Positions 63,806-64,000 of a stretch of DNA of 64,000 nt are shown in pieces. Positions within the stretch are counted from its first letter, which is position 1; every line of letters begins with the position of its first letter. Position numbers and translations under genes: made by a program. The stretch is from Omphiscola glabra (lineage: Eukaryota > Mollusca > Gastropoda > Lymnaeidae): the NCBI GenBank assembly GCA_964017045.1, contig OZ024798.1:29316347-29380346 (forward strand). Reading direction: 5' to 3'. A model generated the notes under the pieces. The model saw only the letters and a program-made list of their open reading frames with translations. It ran no database searches and had not been told where the DNA came from.

Positions 63806-63969
63806 CAGTGGCGTAGCGAGGGGGGGCAAGGGGGTATCATGCCCCGGGCGCTACTCACAAAGGGGCGCCAAGTTGTATATTTTACATATAATATTGTATG
63901 GTTTTCGAATGGGGGGGGCGCTAAAAAGGTATTGTGCCCCGGGCGGGAGTTAAGCTCGCTACGCCACTG
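63806..63969 (+). mobile_element. Short TIR element, CAGTGGCGTAGCGAG
   Basis: Perfect ends cagtggcgtagcgag and ctcgctacgccactg enclose 164 bp with gccccgggcg twice. Flanks acacactc and acacccag agree only in part. It is related to elements at 45137 and 46507, and probably hAT-like. Confidence 0.85.
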
Positions 63970-64000
63970 ACACCCAGATTTTTCAGTGTGAACATAGATA

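Overview
The window is animal nuclear DNA, most probably from a mollusc, and a pulmonate-type snail fits best. It holds one multi-exon gene with GT-AG introns. The rest is AT-rich intron and flank packed with minisatellites and small DNA transposons. The snail call is an inference: animals that keep a fused NADH/NADPH glutamate synthase, SPIN-type hAT elements (reported from the pond snail Lymnaea), and the overall repeat style all point that way, but none of them is proof.

The only gene I can support runs on the minus strand from a start codon at 50130 to beyond the left edge. It encodes the first 908 residues or so of glutamate synthase (GOGAT, GLT1-like). Twenty coding exons join in frame without a break. 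Exon 1 (49996-50130) carries a 29-residue propeptide and the catalytic cysteine. Exons 2-11 complete the class II glutamine amidotransferase domain, exons 12-18 the central domain, and exons 19-20 enter the FMN/glutamate synthase domain, which continues off the edge.

From 1 to 15.4 kb the exons are 57-214 bp and most introns are 0.2-1.4 kb. These introns carry a LINE remnant (5.5-6.2 kb), a SPIN-like hAT element (10.6 kb), a short MITE (1.7 kb) and several minisatellites.

From 15.4 to 50.0 kb lies a single intron of about 34.6 kb between exon 2 and exon 1. By my hand estimate about 10-11 kb of it is tandem array: more than 20 arrays with unrelated units of 14-54 bp. It also holds a LINE 3' end, a truncated SPIN copy, hAT-type MITEs and a foldback MITE with a 9-bp target duplication. 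I see no nested gene.

From 50.1 to 64 kb is upstream flank, or 5' UTR introns. It has a second copy of each of two MITE families, more arrays and several TIR elements, and no recognisable protein gene. Long open frames over the arrays are a by-product of stop-free repeat units.

The most interesting signals concern how the repeats arose. A 39-bp minisatellite is built from a MITE end plus its flank, and a 14-bp minisatellite sits inside a TIR element. A foldback MITE family has two copies in this window, each with a perfect 9-bp target duplication. SPIN and two other hAT elements have perfect 8-bp target duplications.
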